From Spongospora subterranea (Eukaryota; Endomyxa; Phytomyxea; Plasmodiophorida; Plasmodiophoridae): a stretch of 37,529 nt of DNA. Made by a program: the position numbers and the translations under genes. The DNA lies in assembly GCA_900404475.1 (NCBI GenBank), contig OUQQ01000137.1, positions 1 through 37,529 of the forward strand. The letters are read 5' to 3'. Below, piece by piece: positions 14,904 to 30,449 of the stretch; position 1 is the first letter of the stretch, and every line of letters starts with the position of its first letter. The notes below the pieces were generated by a model. It saw nothing but the letters and a program-made list of their open reading frames with translations. It was not told the origin of the DNA and made no database searches.

Positions 14904-17900
14904 ATGGAATTGCATGTTCGGCATTTGCTGAATGACGCCGTGCAGCGCCAAGACCAGGAGAAGCTGCGGTTGGTCCTGACAGGAATGGTCACCAACCAGC
15001 GAGGGACGAGTCGGCATCTGTTGATGTCGCCATCGCTGCTGGTGATTGCCGCTGAATCAGCTGCCAAAGTATGATGCGTTCCGGTTCGATATTTGTTGAT
15101 TCGGAATGACTGATGCACATCAAGTTGCAACTTGTAGACGAGGCACAGCAATGCTTGCATCAGTATTGTCTAGGAAATCCCAGAACGGACCAGTTTTTTT
15201 GCCGAATGCTGCTAGTTCAAGCTCAAATAGATCATTTCCGCAGTAATGGCATGAAAGGATCGGTAAATAGGACTATCAATTTGTCGCCTTCTCGAATCCA
15301 TTCTGGTTAGGACCTCGTACAAAATATCATCACTGCCATAGCTTCGATCATGAAAGCAGTGGCGATTGCCCAACAAAACAAAAGGTGAAAACAGTGGGTC
15401 CGGCATCATCTAAGGTTGTGAATTGGTCTTATACAGCTATTTATTTCTACTCTATAATTGCTCGTTAGTCTACTGGGATGTGGCAAGGCCGCTGCTTCGA
15501 CCAAGTTTGCGGCGACACGTAATCCCTTCGCTTCAAACTATAACTGAGGCGCTGTTGAAGTCGCCCCGTGACCAATTCGCTAAAGAATGGCTTTTTGAGT
15601 TTGTTTATGCTCTTTCGCTCTGCTTCGACGAAGCAGGTGATTCAGCTTCTGCTGCCAAGTTTGCAAATGAAGCAATCAATTTAGCGAAGGATTCTGATAG
15701 GTCGATCGGGGTAAGTATCTCGGATCATTTGCGACATCATTGCTGACATGAACTTTTTCGTGTTTCCATTGAACATGGGTCATTATGATTCTGCATTAAG
15801 TTTCCATAAGAGGATTTTTCAGGTGAAAATATGTCTGACCTATAAATGAATGGTTATAGGTTCGGGCGACACGTCTCGCAGTTCATACATCTCGGTCAAA
15901 AAACTCGGTACCAACTATCAACTTGAACGTAACCGGTGTAAAATCTATCATCGCCCTTCAATCTGTGATGTCCGGAATGGTAAAATCGGATCAAATGGCT
16001 TCTCGTTTAAAAGAGGCAGTGCAACAGATAACTCAGGATATTAAAATGGAACCGAATTCGGTAATATACGACGTTCGGATTAACCATATACATCATGTAA
16101 TCATTTGATCGCGATCTGTTTGTTTTGCCAGCTTGATCTGGATAAACTCGATGTTGTGGCTGAAATTGGGCGGGCGGCATGGAAAAATGGCATCAAAGAT
16201 TTGGCTGAGACCTGCGTCGGTCAATCCCTATTTTGTAAAAGCTTCGCTGGTCCCAGAAGGTCATGGATGTTATCTGAGCTCACCAATGCAGAAATACTAA
16301 TTGCTGAAAAGGAATCTGAAGCCAGGTTGCTAATAGCCGCTGTAGAGTAGTGGATGAGTGGTATTTATGTTTTTTTTTTTTCAGGCAAGTAGATCGTTCT
16401 GCGCGCCTAGCTGCTTTGCACTCGATCGCTCAGACCATAGACGGTTGCTTCCGCCTGGGCCATTTGGACCTTATTCAGGATGTCTGCATGTTCGTATGGA
16501 ATATCTCGCTACCTCTGCTGCATGACCGTCATCGATCACAGATCCTTACATGTTTTCGTAAATGTGCAGAAGTCAGGAAAATCTTTACGTAGCATTCGTT
16601 ATTAGTGAATGAACCGTTCATTCGTTTTTTGTTCTTTTTCCTTTCGATCAATCATAACTGATTCTCCAATGTCCGGTGTACAGGGGTTAAGGCGATTTGA
16701 TACGGGTTGTACTGAAATGCGAGCACTGTTTCATTACGAGCTAGCACAATGCGAAATCTCCTCAGGAGATTTCGCCAAAGCCCAAATTGAGATAGATCGC
16801 GCCCACTCGCTTGATTGCACATTGCCCATTGACGCAATATCCCCAAAATTTAGGGATCTGGTCAACGTTAATGACTTTTTGAGACCATACGAAAGGTTCG
16901 GAAGCCCTGCTAGTAATGTCGCGGTGATATTTAACTCTTACCGCAGAGATATAAAAGCGATGCAGAAGAGGTTGACGTTCGTCTGTGGGGCTGAAAATCA
17001 TGACAGTCTTAGCATAGAGGACCGAGCAATGAGTCTTATTGAACAAAGTAAAGAAATCAAAGATGTTTCTGGCAAACGCGCCGTTTTGTCTAGGGCAATG
17101 AAAGAAGTAAAAAGCTTACCAGAAGATATGGATTCGAAAGCAAACCGCCGCAGGTCAGCTTCGTTCAGCAATCCAGTCGTTTGTTAATCGGCTGTAGCGC
17201 CATGTTATGGTCAGACCTCGTTGTGCAATGCTTCAAAAGCGGGTTCCAGGATATGGCCAATGACTCCGCAATCAGCCTTAGTAATTTCAAGTTTTCACCG
17301 ATTACCGATCAGGACTGCATGATTATGCAAGCAAATGCAGCATTAATTCGTGTCGCCATCTTTCAATCACGAATGCAGACTGAAGGAATATCGGCAAAAC
17401 GCATCATTATCGCTTCAGCTATGGGGGCGTTAAAAGTCGGATGTGCTTTAGAACAGGATTGGGTGGTAAAAAAGGCGATTGGGAGCCTATGGAACGCCAT
17501 GGCCCCGAATCTTACGGAACACTTCCGATCTCAACTCGGCGTAGTTCTCATGCCTGAGTTCGTTGAGGCGCTGCAAACATGCCACGATGCATTACTAAGA
17601 TTCAACTCGGGGTATGATAACGCTGAGCCTAATTCTCATTGGAACTCATTGAAAAATGACAGTGATTTACGTATGCGCCTATGTATTGGGTCAGCCCTTG
17701 CTCGGGCATTGGAAGTTTCTGGTAATTCAGGAGCAGCGAAACAGATATGCGTTTGCTTTCTCGAGCCCATAATATCAGTGTCAGAATCACACGACTTATT
17801 ACGCATAATGGAACGCGTGTCACCAAATTACACTCTTGCCAAACCCACTTCCACCAATGCATCTGATGTCGAATTTGCGGCTATCATCTTGCTGATTGAA

Positions 17901-20900
17901 CGGGCACACCTCCAGAAATCCTCTTCTGATGCTCGGCTGAATAATCTGACGCTGGCAAAGAACGCTCTGGAGAAGATCGCAACAACATCACTACGGCAAG
18001 ACTTGGTCAAACTGAAACTAACGTTGTTTTCGGAGATTGCCGACATTGCGTTATCATTGAAGCAGCCGGCGCTTGCGATAGCAGTTTGTCGGTCTTGTTC
18101 AGAGTGTGGGGAAATGTCTCCAAAGGAGCTATGTGTTATGGCGCGAGTGGAGTGCAGCGCTGGTGAAAGCTTAGCTACCATGGCTTCATTTGACCAGCTT
18201 AACTCACATGTAATCAACATGGAGGCGATTCAGCATTTTGCTCGCGCAGTTGATGTAAAGCTCAATATGCATGCCACCCCTATCTATTCTTACCATGTTT
18301 TACAGTTTTCTGCTCAATCTCATGACGAACAATTTATGACGCAATCGTTGTCAGGCTTCTTAAAAGCAGCATCTGAATTACAAAAGGTTCCTGACGATGA
18401 AGTTCAATCGTTATCACGAAAATTATTGGATATACTCGTGTCGTTGACTCGTACCAATCGTGATAAATTCTCTCCTCAACTTCGTGCCCATCTCTATATG
18501 ATATCCCTAACGGATTTCTTTCGTCGCCGAGAATGGAAATCTACATTGACATTATCAGAAACAGTGCTGAAAACTCTACCAGACCCTGTGTCGCGCCCAA
18601 TATGGAAAATTCACTTGCAATGCGTGGGGCAGCTTGGTCTAGATGTAAGGGCTGCAATAGGAGCTATGAAAGAACCGTCAAACGAATTTATATGTCAGGT
18701 ATTCAACTGGAATTTCAAAAATACCTTCTCTAAATATCAGTAGGTATACGATTCTCTTGCTAGAAATTTGAATGATCCTGCAATGCAAGGTTCTTACTTT
18801 CGGGAAGCCATCAACTCCACGGTGGATGGATCCATCAATCGGGTACTGCGGCTTGCAATATATGCACAGTGGATGCACGATCAAGGAAAATTTCAGCCTT
18901 CTCAGATTTCTCAAACTGTAAAGGCATCAATGGACATTCTTCAAAACAGTACGTGGGTAGAAGCGCTTATAGCTTCTTATATTAATACCACAGTTATTCA
19001 GGATTAGTCGAAGATGCGTTGACAGCACCAAAAAAGAAAGCGACATCGCTGATTGAAGTTTTATTGGCATATATGCACAGTATGCTGTCGGCCGTATCGC
19101 CAGAGAAATCAAAAATTCAACACGCCATCCAGGCAAGTGAATACGTTGGACTCGCCTTTACTAGGTCGTTTTCGTGTATTCCAGGTAATGTGAATGTTTA
19201 ACCATTGTCTCGGATTACTCTCTTAACGACCTTGGGCGAAACCTAGGTTGTAATAAGTCTCCATGGTCACCTGATATTCCGGATGATTTGCTTGCTCGAA
19301 TGGCTGATTGCTCCTCGGAGCCGAATATATTTGGAAAGCATACAATTCGCTCAAAATCAGTATTATCGGGCCTGATGCGCTCCCTGAATTTTTCATGTGA
19401 GATCCTAGGCGCACATGGGCTTCACTTGATGACATTGCCTGTCCTGCGATTTGTCTCATATATTGCTTCGTTCGTTTCTGCGCCATTTTACCATCTTTCA
19501 CAAATTCGACTTGCGAAGATACTTTCTGTTCTGGGTTTTACTGTAAATGCGAATCAGATCGTCAAGTCGCTTCCAACTCCGAGTGTTCTAGGACTTCATG
19601 ATCACAATGCATTGCAACTGTGTCAATCATTGATCGAAATTGAGAAAAATCACGATGCAGCGTCGATAGTGGAAGCGTTAATCAATCAACATCCTTGTTC
19701 CTCCCCTGTAGGCGTTGTCGCATTGTGGTGCCGCATCCGGATCGATATTCGCAACGGACGTTACGACCGCGCTCGTGACGACATCAAAGCACTGACAACA
19801 AATTCTGTCACTCTACAGCCACATCAAATTTGTTTTGCGGTCACGACAAATGCGGAATATCTTTTGTCATCTTTCAAAAAGGACCAGGCGATTCAACTTC
19901 TTGAGAACGCACAGCAAGTACTGTTAGCTGTTCCCAATCCTGATCGTTTAGCATCTGCAATCGCCATCGGCCGTTATGCAGAGCAGATCGTTGATGACAA
20001 AGCGCCTGTCGACATGTTGTCTCGGTTTTGCTCCGCATGCTCCGCCCATCCGTTCATTGCTCTTGAAATATCGGCCAGGTCCGCGATGTTAACCTTGCAC
20101 TCAGACTCGTCACAACTTGTAAAGCTCCATGATTGTGAGGCAAAACTGCAGACCATGATAACACACCCAGCGATTTCTGCTCATTCACATAAATCGCCAA
20201 GCAGTCCCGCCCAGCGCATGCTTTCGTTAGTGACTGCGGCTATCGGATCATGTTATGACCGACTATCCCGACCCCTCCCTGACATCAGTTCATCCTCAGA
20301 CAATGACGACTTCGTTAGAGTTGAAAACAGAGATCCGTCGGCAATCATTTCCTATCTTGCTTCGATAGAGATGGATCCGTCATCTACAGAGCCTCAAAGA
20401 AACTTTGACCCGGCGATTGCAGCTTATCGAGCGGCATCAAATACGATAGATCCACCTATACGATCTCAAGCCCTGGTAGACTTAGCATATGCTCTCATTC
20501 ACAAGAACGCAGCAGATTTAGGACTTGACCATCATCAGCACAACTTCTGGACAGCATCTTCAACATCGACTGATGACACGATTGACGCAGAGATTCGTAT
20601 AAGTTTGAATCAAGCAATAGAATCCGCGGGCCATAATTTCGATCTTCTTAGAAAATCTCTTGTTGGTTTGGCGCTAACCACTGATCGATGTGACCCCGGA
20701 ATGTGTTTTATGTACGTTGCCAGATCACAGCATGAGCGCGTCCGCTCGTTGGCGGTCGCCTTGTTTCATAAATTAACGCCGAGCAACGTCCAGCTTTTGG
20801 CGTTGCAGCGCCGACGTCGATTGTCGTCAGTTCTCAACGGAGCTTTGCGCGATGATATTCAAGCTATGGATATGTTCTTGATAAAGACTTCACCGGCCTG

Positions 20901-21862
20901 GCGAAGACTATGGTCTGATATGCCATGCCAAGTTGAACAGCTACGGAAATTGGTTCCGGCCGATGTTATCGTGATGATCATTACTTCGGATTGTGATGAT
21001 AGTGTATTTATCGGTGCTCTAGAAACGGAGGCGCAGTCGACTATAGTGATGAGAATGAAAGTGGATGACGATCTAAATGAAAAACAAGTCCTTGAAGCTG
21101 CCATGAGCCAGGTCACATCAAAGTTATTTGTCAAAGATCGGCACATAATCATCTGCTGTGATGAATTATGGTTCACGGCGCCATTTCAACTTCTACCTTG
21201 TTTCGAGCAGGCGGCCTCTGTTAGTGTTGATTTCTCATTGGCCCTGGTTTTCAGTCGAATGAGCGCCAAGCGCGAAACCAAGGTTCCTATTAGTAGCGAC
21301 ACGTTCATGGCGGTAATTCCCCCGCTCCCTGATGACCCTGCGAAATGGCACTCTCGAATGACTTTTCTGAATATGAAGGTAAGATGATCAAATATATGAG
21401 CGAACCAAAAACATCTAATGACTGGTTCAGATTGCGAATCCATCAATATCAACTGCTGAATTACAAAATGAGTTGAGTTCAGGGGCATCCTCATGCGCGG
21501 TCATCGCTGTGAATACTCAACCTTGGTTGTCAATTTCTCCTGACGCCGATATTATGACATTGGACTCAAGTAGATTGTCGTTTCTACATCTGATAGATGT
21601 TGATCAAGGGTAAAGACGCGGTGAATCATTCTCAATCGACATTGATGTGCATCACAGGGCATTTAGCTACGCGTTGCAGTTGTCTTTGGCGGGTATTGAT
21701 GCGATCTGTTGTACGAAATCTGGCGCAGGAGTTGGCGACGCATGCCAAGCCATTTGGGAATCGATAGTAAAACAGGAAGACACATTGGGCGCCATCGTGA
21801 AGAAGAGCCACACTATATACAGAGAGACAGTCTTGATCGGAAACCCAAACGTGATCATATAA
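14904..21862 (+). CDS. CFAP46: Cilia- and flagella-associated protein 46 (central apparatus C1d)
   Basis: Fourteen exons: 14904-15068, 15125-15262, 15311-15384, 15437-15710, 15860-16060, 16132-16325, 16385-16571, 16684-17153, 17198-18698, 18744-18948, 19002-19184, 19247-21378, 21431-21609 and 21658-21862; 2035 aa. The N-terminal region matches my recollection of the CFAP46/TTC40 family closely: YNCSLVYWDVARPLLRPS, EMRALFHYELAQCE and MSLIEQSKEIKD sit in the expected order. The rest is TPR-like helical repeat. The family sits in the C1d projection of the central pair and controls flagellar beating. The last three exons resemble a CHAT/separase-like fold (DELWFTAPFQLLP near 21160, then the AFSYALQLSLAG helix) without visible His-Cys catalytic residues. 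The 149-nt intron before exon 5 might hide one small exon. It is shorter than the human protein. Confidence 0.88.
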
Positions 21863-22199
21863 AACATCAAATACTGTTTATATTCAGGAAATAATTCACG
21901 CTGTCTGTCACTGCGTAGATCCAGCACCGATTGATGGTAAACCCGGACTCAAAGGTGGAGCCACATCTTATCTGAACAACCCTCATTGAACTTGAAACAG
22001 ACCTTGCGCGACCAATAACAAACAGGCAAAGACAGAAGTCCGTCCTCTCATCGTCCGCACTTGGCCATATGTTCACTTGCACAGTCGCCCGACTTTCTCA
22101 TACCAGAGGTAGAGGATAATATAGCTTTCTGCGTCGATAAAATTTGCGCCACACACTGAATTGGTAGTTCGGCGTGGATTCGAGAGGTCGGGAGCGCAA
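21863..22199. other. Intergenic region between CFAP46 and PP1
   Basis: No exon, repeat or RNA gene was recognised in these 337 bp. It should hold the CFAP46 3' UTR and the PP1 promoter. Confidence 0.5.
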
Positions 22200-23749
<1,550 letters not shown>

Positions 23750-24458
23750 TGAACCGAATTGAAAACAACAAGTTCAACGCCAATGCTTCACTGTCAATCC
23801 TCAAAGTCTACATCTCTCCTCAATATAGTACAACTATCTGTGAATTGCTTTTTATATGCCTATGCCCACACACTTCTGAAGTCTATAACTGCCGTCTTTC
23901 CAAGCTTTCACTTAGAACCCGTAGCTACGATTTTACCTGTTTAATTCCGAATTTAATTTCTTCGCTCTAGCGTCATTGATTTCTGAAATACGATCTTAGT
24001 TCAAAACCTGATTAGACATTTTCGGTCATCATAATAGCTGTATCTTCAGGAACTGTTCTAAATCTGCACAAAAACATAAATAGCCGTCTGATCAATTTTT
24101 GATTGAATTCGTTGGTTGTTATGCATTACCAATGGGTATTCTCAACGTTACCCGTCCCCGAGCTGACTTTGTCGTGCGCGAAGTGGGACCCAGCGACTAT
24201 GGGCCTGTGTGTACAATATGTGTGAATTGTGAGGGGGAACCCCCTACAGGTGTAGACAGGTACAGACACGCTATTCCCCATTGCTGACTGGGACAGTAAC
24301 ACATCTCTCATTTTCACTGCACCAACATAACCCCAGACCCACACCACATCTCATTTGGGGTCTATTCCTAACCTTCGTTGGTGACGGCGATTCAATACAG
24401 GCGGAAGGTAGCTTGCTCTGAGGGCCAGGACCGAACCGGCACACGTTCTGCTTTCCGT
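23750..24458. other. Intergenic region between PP1 and Aurora kinase
   Basis: No exon was recognised in these 709 bp. The left half is AT-rich; the right half includes the in-frame but ATG-less upstream extension of the Aurora exon. The PP1 3' end and the Aurora promoter must lie here. Confidence 0.45.
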
Positions 24459-25838
24459 ATGCACGCCTTCAAGGAGAACCAGACCCCGGCCGCCGCCACC
24501 GCTGGCCGAGAAGACGATTCGGCCCCGCGTTGCCGGGCAGGCTCATCGCAACGATGGACATTGAAAGATTTTGATATTGGCAGGAGCTTGGGCAAAGGTT
24601 GTTCTGACTAATTTTGATGCGTTATAGAGAGCAGTCTATAACCATTCATTAGGGAAATTTGGGAATGTTTATCTAGCGAGAGAGAAGAAATCCAAGTTTA
24701 TATGCGCTCTGAAGGTTGCCGCTTGGTCATTGGCTTTGCCATGGGTTTCAATGTTTTGATAGGTCATGTTTAAATCGCAACTCGCCAAAGCCAACGTCGA
24801 ATATCAGCTGAGGAGAGAGATCGAAATCCAGTCCCACCTAAGGTGCATAATTCTATATATGCCAAAACCGGTTCGATGTTTATATTGTTTCAGACACGAA
24901 AATATTCTGCGATTATTTGGATATTTTTATGATTCAACGAGGGTGTATTTAATTCTTGAATATGCAAATAAAGGCGAACTGTTCAAACAACTTCAAAAAG
25001 AAGGAAGGTTTTCCGACCGTCAAACAGCGCTCTATGTTGCTCAGCTCGCTGGAGCCCTCGATTACTGTCATAAGAAGCACGTGATTCACAGGTTCCGCTT
25101 CTTCGTGCTTGTGTCGTTGCGCATGAACAGACATTGAACTTTAGGGATATAAAACCCGAGAATTTGCTTCTTGGTCGCAATGGGGAATTAAAGATTGCTG
25201 ATTTCGGATGGTCTGCTGCCCTGGTTGTATCTGCCGGACAGTAGTTTGTGACTATGCTTTAGGTCGGTCCATACACCGAACTCGCGTCGAACCACGCTCT
25301 GCGGTACCCTTGATTACTTACCACCGGAGATGATTGAAGGAAAGGCCCATGATGGTAGTTTACCGTTCTGTCGCCCTTAAGACGTTTGTGTCTAATTCAA
25401 CATTCCATAGAAACGGTCGATATATGGTCATTAGGCGTTTTAACTTATGAATTTCTGGTCGGAAGGTATGCAGTCATGATAATCGCATACTCTTGATATG
25501 GTAACCTTAACCAGGCCGCCATTTGAGACGGAAGGTCATAATGAAACGTACCGAAAAATTGCCAAGGTGGACATTCGCTATCCCACGTGGATGGACCCTG
25601 AAGCCAAAGATCTCATCAGCAAGGTAAAAAATTAGACTTTTCATGTTCGATGCTCAAGTTCTTTTTTGTTTAGTTGCTGGTAAAAAACCCTAAAGGGCGG
25701 CTTCCACTGCTTCAGGTATATCTAAAGGAAACGCCTATTTATTTCGTTGAAGACTGGCTTCAGGTGTTGTCGCATTCGTTTATAAAAAAACATATCAACT
25801 CTCCCGCACCTGACGCCTCATCTTCATCCTTATATTAA
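24459..25838 (+). CDS. Aurora-family mitotic Ser/Thr kinase
   Basis: Ten exons: 24459-24597, 24653-24714, 24763-24842, 24894-25091, 25145-25210, 25263-25354, 25411-25465, 25515-25623, 25674-25715 and 25764-25838; 305 aa. A short disordered N terminus of about 35 residues precedes the kinase domain. It shows the glycine loop GKGKFGNVY, the lysine in CALKV, VIHRDIKPEN, IADFGWS and the activation segment [16 protein letters not shown]. The last is diagnostic for Aurora; its second threonine is the autophosphorylation site. The APC/C-type N-terminal boxes of vertebrate Aurora A are absent. The enzyme drives spindle assembly, chromosome alignment and cytokinesis, activated by TPX2- or INCENP-type partners. 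The start is the first ATG in frame. Its stop lies 76 bp from the stop of the convergent AGC kinase. Confidence 0.95.
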
Positions 25839-25914
25839 TTGAAACGAGCAATGTCGCAATGCAGATTTCGGGTGCACTGTCTAAGAATACATAAGCAACT
25901 GATTTATGGCGCGT

Positions 25915-27518
<1,604 letters not shown>

Positions 27519-28428
27519 GGCGGCAGGCCGGCGATCAGACCCCGAACCTGGCGATCTCGATGAGCACTAGTGGAGGACGCCAACAGGCGCCCTGATATTC
27601 GGGTCTCAAGAACCGAAGATCGATCCAGTAGAGTCAGTATTCCCAGTCGATCAGTCCCGTATCATGTGATGGGGGATCGAGACGTGCTCCCAACCAGGTC
27701 AGTACCGATCCTAGAAGATTTCCTCAAACCATCACGCTTTTTGCCGACCGTACTGGCGCCACCCCCCAGGCGTTTGTGATTTATCAAGGTGTACTCCAAT
27801 TTTTGTGTAGAAATGTGAACGTGATTACGTGTTTTCGTAAAGTATAAAGGGTTTAAGCGAAAATACAATCGGATTCCAGTGAAGGTTTCTCGAAGAATGA
27901 CGGGAAAAGTGATTAAAACTGATCTCATCGCCAATCTGGCACAAGCCCAAACGACACGTCTCGATAACTTGGACTTTGTCGTGGGCACCATTCCTGATTA
28001 TTCCAGGACTTGGCTGTTCACCAGAATACGCTGATCCAATATTTAGATCGTCTAGTCGAAGACACCTTTTGATTCAGAATGCTGATAAGCAATTCAAAGA
28101 TAAACTGAAGAAAGAAGAACGGAAACGTACTGCTGATCGTGAGAAAGATCAAGATCAGGCCATTGTTTTGACTATCGTTGGTGTTGTTTTGAGTAAAGAT
28201 GGGATAGTCTTAGTAAGAACTTCCTGGTTCACTGTAGAATTGCCTGATCTTGATCTTTCTCACGATCCGCCGTACGTTTCCGTTCGTTTTTCTTCAGTTT
28301 ATCTTTGAATTGTTTATCAGATCAGCGTAATTTTCGAATACAATTTATAGAGATCCCGCACCGTCAAAAACGAATCCTGGTAGCAATTCTGAATCCGCTA
28401 AAACCCAAATCTTGGGTTTTGAGTTACG
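27519..28428. other. Unresolved coding-like stretch with inverted repeat
   Basis: Several open frames overlap here and I could not settle on one gene. A plus-strand frame from the ATG at 27898 reads about 28 codons (TDLIANLAQAQTTRLDNLDF), and splicing at 27977 would extend it by NTLIQYLDRL. A charged helical segment then follows at 28084-28160. A 65-codon plus frame at 27570-27779 has no ATG. On the minus strand, 27662-27991 is also open. The pieces may be exons of a small gene partly duplicated in inverted orientation; see the repeat entry. Confidence 0.3.
28084..28318. repeat. Inverted repeat with 77-bp arms, coding-like
   Basis: Arm 28084-28160 is the reverse complement of 28242-28318 at 72 of 77 positions, with an 81-nt spacer. 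Read in the frame of the left arm, both encode the same charged helix (KDKLKKxERKRTADREKDQ). Within the arms the differences fall in third positions of synonymous codons, apart from one codon (Glu to Asn) and one change outside the helix. A transcript across the region would fold into a long hairpin. Either a piece of coding exon was duplicated in inverted orientation, or two related genes face each other. Confidence 0.8.
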
Positions 28429-29091
28429 ATGGCTACCCGTCACAGCGCCTGTGACGGGACGCGCCCAGTGTCAGGGGCCTATACCGAGATGGGCGCCTGG
28501 TATACGTTTCACACTAACCAGGCGGCTGGATCTGAACTATTTTTGGAGATCGGAGATAGCACTCAGATCACATACTGTAAGAGAGTTTTCAGGAGGGGTG
28601 ACATGCCTTAGGACGCTGGTCCATGGTTCCAGGAGCCTCCGCCGCTCAAAACGGAAACTCAAAGAGGCTCTGGCGGAAGGTTTGCCTATCTAGAGTTTCC
28701 GAGTCTACTGCAAGCAGCTCGATCTCCCACATTCATTAGAGGCTGTGGTCTGACCTTCGTGCTCAACATTCACTCTACTTTTCCGTATTGGATACAACTT
28801 TCGAGTAAAGTGTTGAAGGGATATAGCGGGGACTAGCGGCGTCCCAAGAAATTGGAAGACCCGGTGTGATTTCCTTTGCTGTTCCACAATGGAGTTCATA
28901 TCTGACTTCATCAACTCTTCAACCATTGTTTGATTCTGCTGGTCATGATCTTATTGTCTGTGGATTCTTCATTATTTCAACCACATACGCCTTTCTTTGC
29001 TGGGCCAGTGATTCCTCCACGTGGTTTCGATGAAATGGGTCGTTTGTTGGTGGCCAACGTCCTGGTTCAACTGATCAAAAAATCTGTTTGA
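28429..29091 (+). CDS. Uncharacterised 177-aa spliced protein with a G-D-S motif
   Basis: Proposed exons: 28429-28584, 28633-28804, 28837-28959 and 29009-29091, with introns of 48, 32 and 49 nt; all phases agree. I do not recognise the family. The sequence ELFLEIGDSTQ near residues 37-47 looks like the block I strand and nucleophile (GDS) of SGNH/GDSL hydrolases. The C-terminal segment RGFDEMGRLLVANVL recalls the last helix of that fold, but the expected D-x-x-H pair is not clear. No signal peptide or membrane segment is visible. The gene has been assembled by hand, so the first and second exon junctions are the weakest points. A downstream ATG overlaps the stop codon (TGATG). Confidence 0.45.
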
Positions 29092-30095
29092 TGAACGAAC
29101 CACTAAAAACAATGCGCCATCTAAACGCAACATGATCATCATAATCAGACTGTTCACAGACAGATATTGTTGGTGCTGGTGGTCTGATATCGTCCACATC
29201 AATTATACTGGTTCTGTCAAGCGTTTATCAGAAAATGTTCGCCATGTCATCGTCGCTATATCGATATAGATATGCGATGTCAAACGAATCAACCCCTTCG
29301 GCTGCAGGATTAGGGTTGATATCTTCACAGAATACCACTGCAATGACATGGTCAGATCCTGCAAGCGATTTCAGATTCCACACTGACAAGCAACAGAGCC
29401 TTTCCATAAGTTTCAGTCTGCCCGAGGGAACGGCAACCACTTTAAATATAATACAACACGCTATTCAGGTTGATTGCAATTCCTTGACTATACGTTTGGC
29501 AGAATGTTTCCGTTCATTGAGTATACTCCCATTTAAGAAGGCCAGAAGTATAACATCTGTTTGCTGTTCGGAAAACAATGTTAATACTGTCTATCTCAGA
29601 TTTTTTCGACTACACCTTCGTCACCACATTTCATTTTTCGATTACAGAAGTTTGACCTCCAAATGGGAAAACTTGGTCTTATTCTGTGTTTCGAAAAGCG
29701 GTGGCGGATGGATTAGGGTTCCGCCGAGGATTTTACCTTAGATCTGGAGTACTGATTCCGAAATTGATTCCGAACAGGAAGAGCTTGAGCTCTCTGTCGT
29801 CAAGACCTTCACGCCACAAGATGGAATGGTTATTATTTTTGTGCATTCAATAGGAATAGAGGTTCTTATGGGCGCCGATTTTCGCAACAGCATCTCGGTC
29901 AGCCGGCGAACTCAGGATCAGGCCCGGGCGAGCCCCTAAAATGTCGCCAGAACGAAAGACTTCTCGACGCGATTTTGAAAAAGGCAAATGATCAGGACCT
30001 TTTGTTTGTATTTCCGGCTGAAACAGATAAGCATAGGCCCGAACCTGTCGAGATCAGGCGCTACGCTGGCATGGTTCCGATCACCAGCCTGCAAC
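29092..30095 (+). other. Unresolved exon-like frames
   Basis: A 168-codon plus frame at 29235-29741 and a further acidic frame from about 29746 to 29938 look protein-like, but several alternative frames through 29640-29980 are equally open. I could not choose exon borders. A T-rich 25-nt segment at about 29829-29853 with GT-AG ends could be a very short intron. From about 29946 the frame continues as a helical stretch (NERLLDAILKKANDQDLLF). The stretch may be one unrecognised spliced gene or decaying transposon sequence in front of the transposase remnant. Confidence 0.25.
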
Positions 30096-30449
30096 TATTG
30101 CGATTTTATTTCCCTGCTGCTTTGCATTCACCTCGGAAAAGAGTTTGCTTGGCCTGATCATGCTAGGAAGCAAGTATTGAAGCAAAGAGAGCCTTTGTTT
30201 CATGAATGTCTGGATTTCATCGATGGAACTTTGGTGAAATTCAACGGCCAGGAGACGTCCAAGAGCACTTTTCTAGACGATGGTATGCACTGTCGAAAGA
30301 AAGTTGACGCTTTCAACGACATTATTGCTGTTGATCATGATGGTTGGATAATTTATCGAGACCCTACTCAGGATCTATTGGAAATTATTGACCCGTCATG
30401 GTCAACAACAATAGTGAAGTTGAACATAAAGTTCATTTGCACGAAATGA
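30096..30449 (+). mobile_element. Degraded DDE (PIF/Harbinger-like) transposase fragment
   Basis: This frame contains FAWPDHARKQVL, then HECLDFIDGTLVKF, then KVDAFNDIIAVDHDGWI. The order (a WP-containing helix, an IDGT strand carrying the first catalytic aspartate, a short gap and a strand ending in DHDG) is that of DDE_Tnp_4 transposases. The third catalytic region is missing: the frame stops at 30449 without the following G-x-x-H-D and E blocks. No terminal inverted repeats were found, so I regard it as a dead remnant. A domesticated fragment is possible but unsupported. Confidence 0.5.

Noticed and set aside
15711..15859. Extra small CFAP46 exon inside the 149-nt intron
   Set aside because: Flanking exons already join in phase and align with the family; no bordered in-frame exon could be defined, although it cannot be excluded.
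14904..21862. Separase (a CHAT-related cysteine protease on a helical scaffold)
   Set aside because: The tail shows no His-Gly and no catalytic Cys, and the N-terminal half matches CFAP46 segments in order.
27570..27779. 69-codon plus frame rich in Arg and Ser
   Set aside because: It has no ATG, is preceded by an in-frame stop and overlaps an open minus frame; there is no way to join it to a gene.
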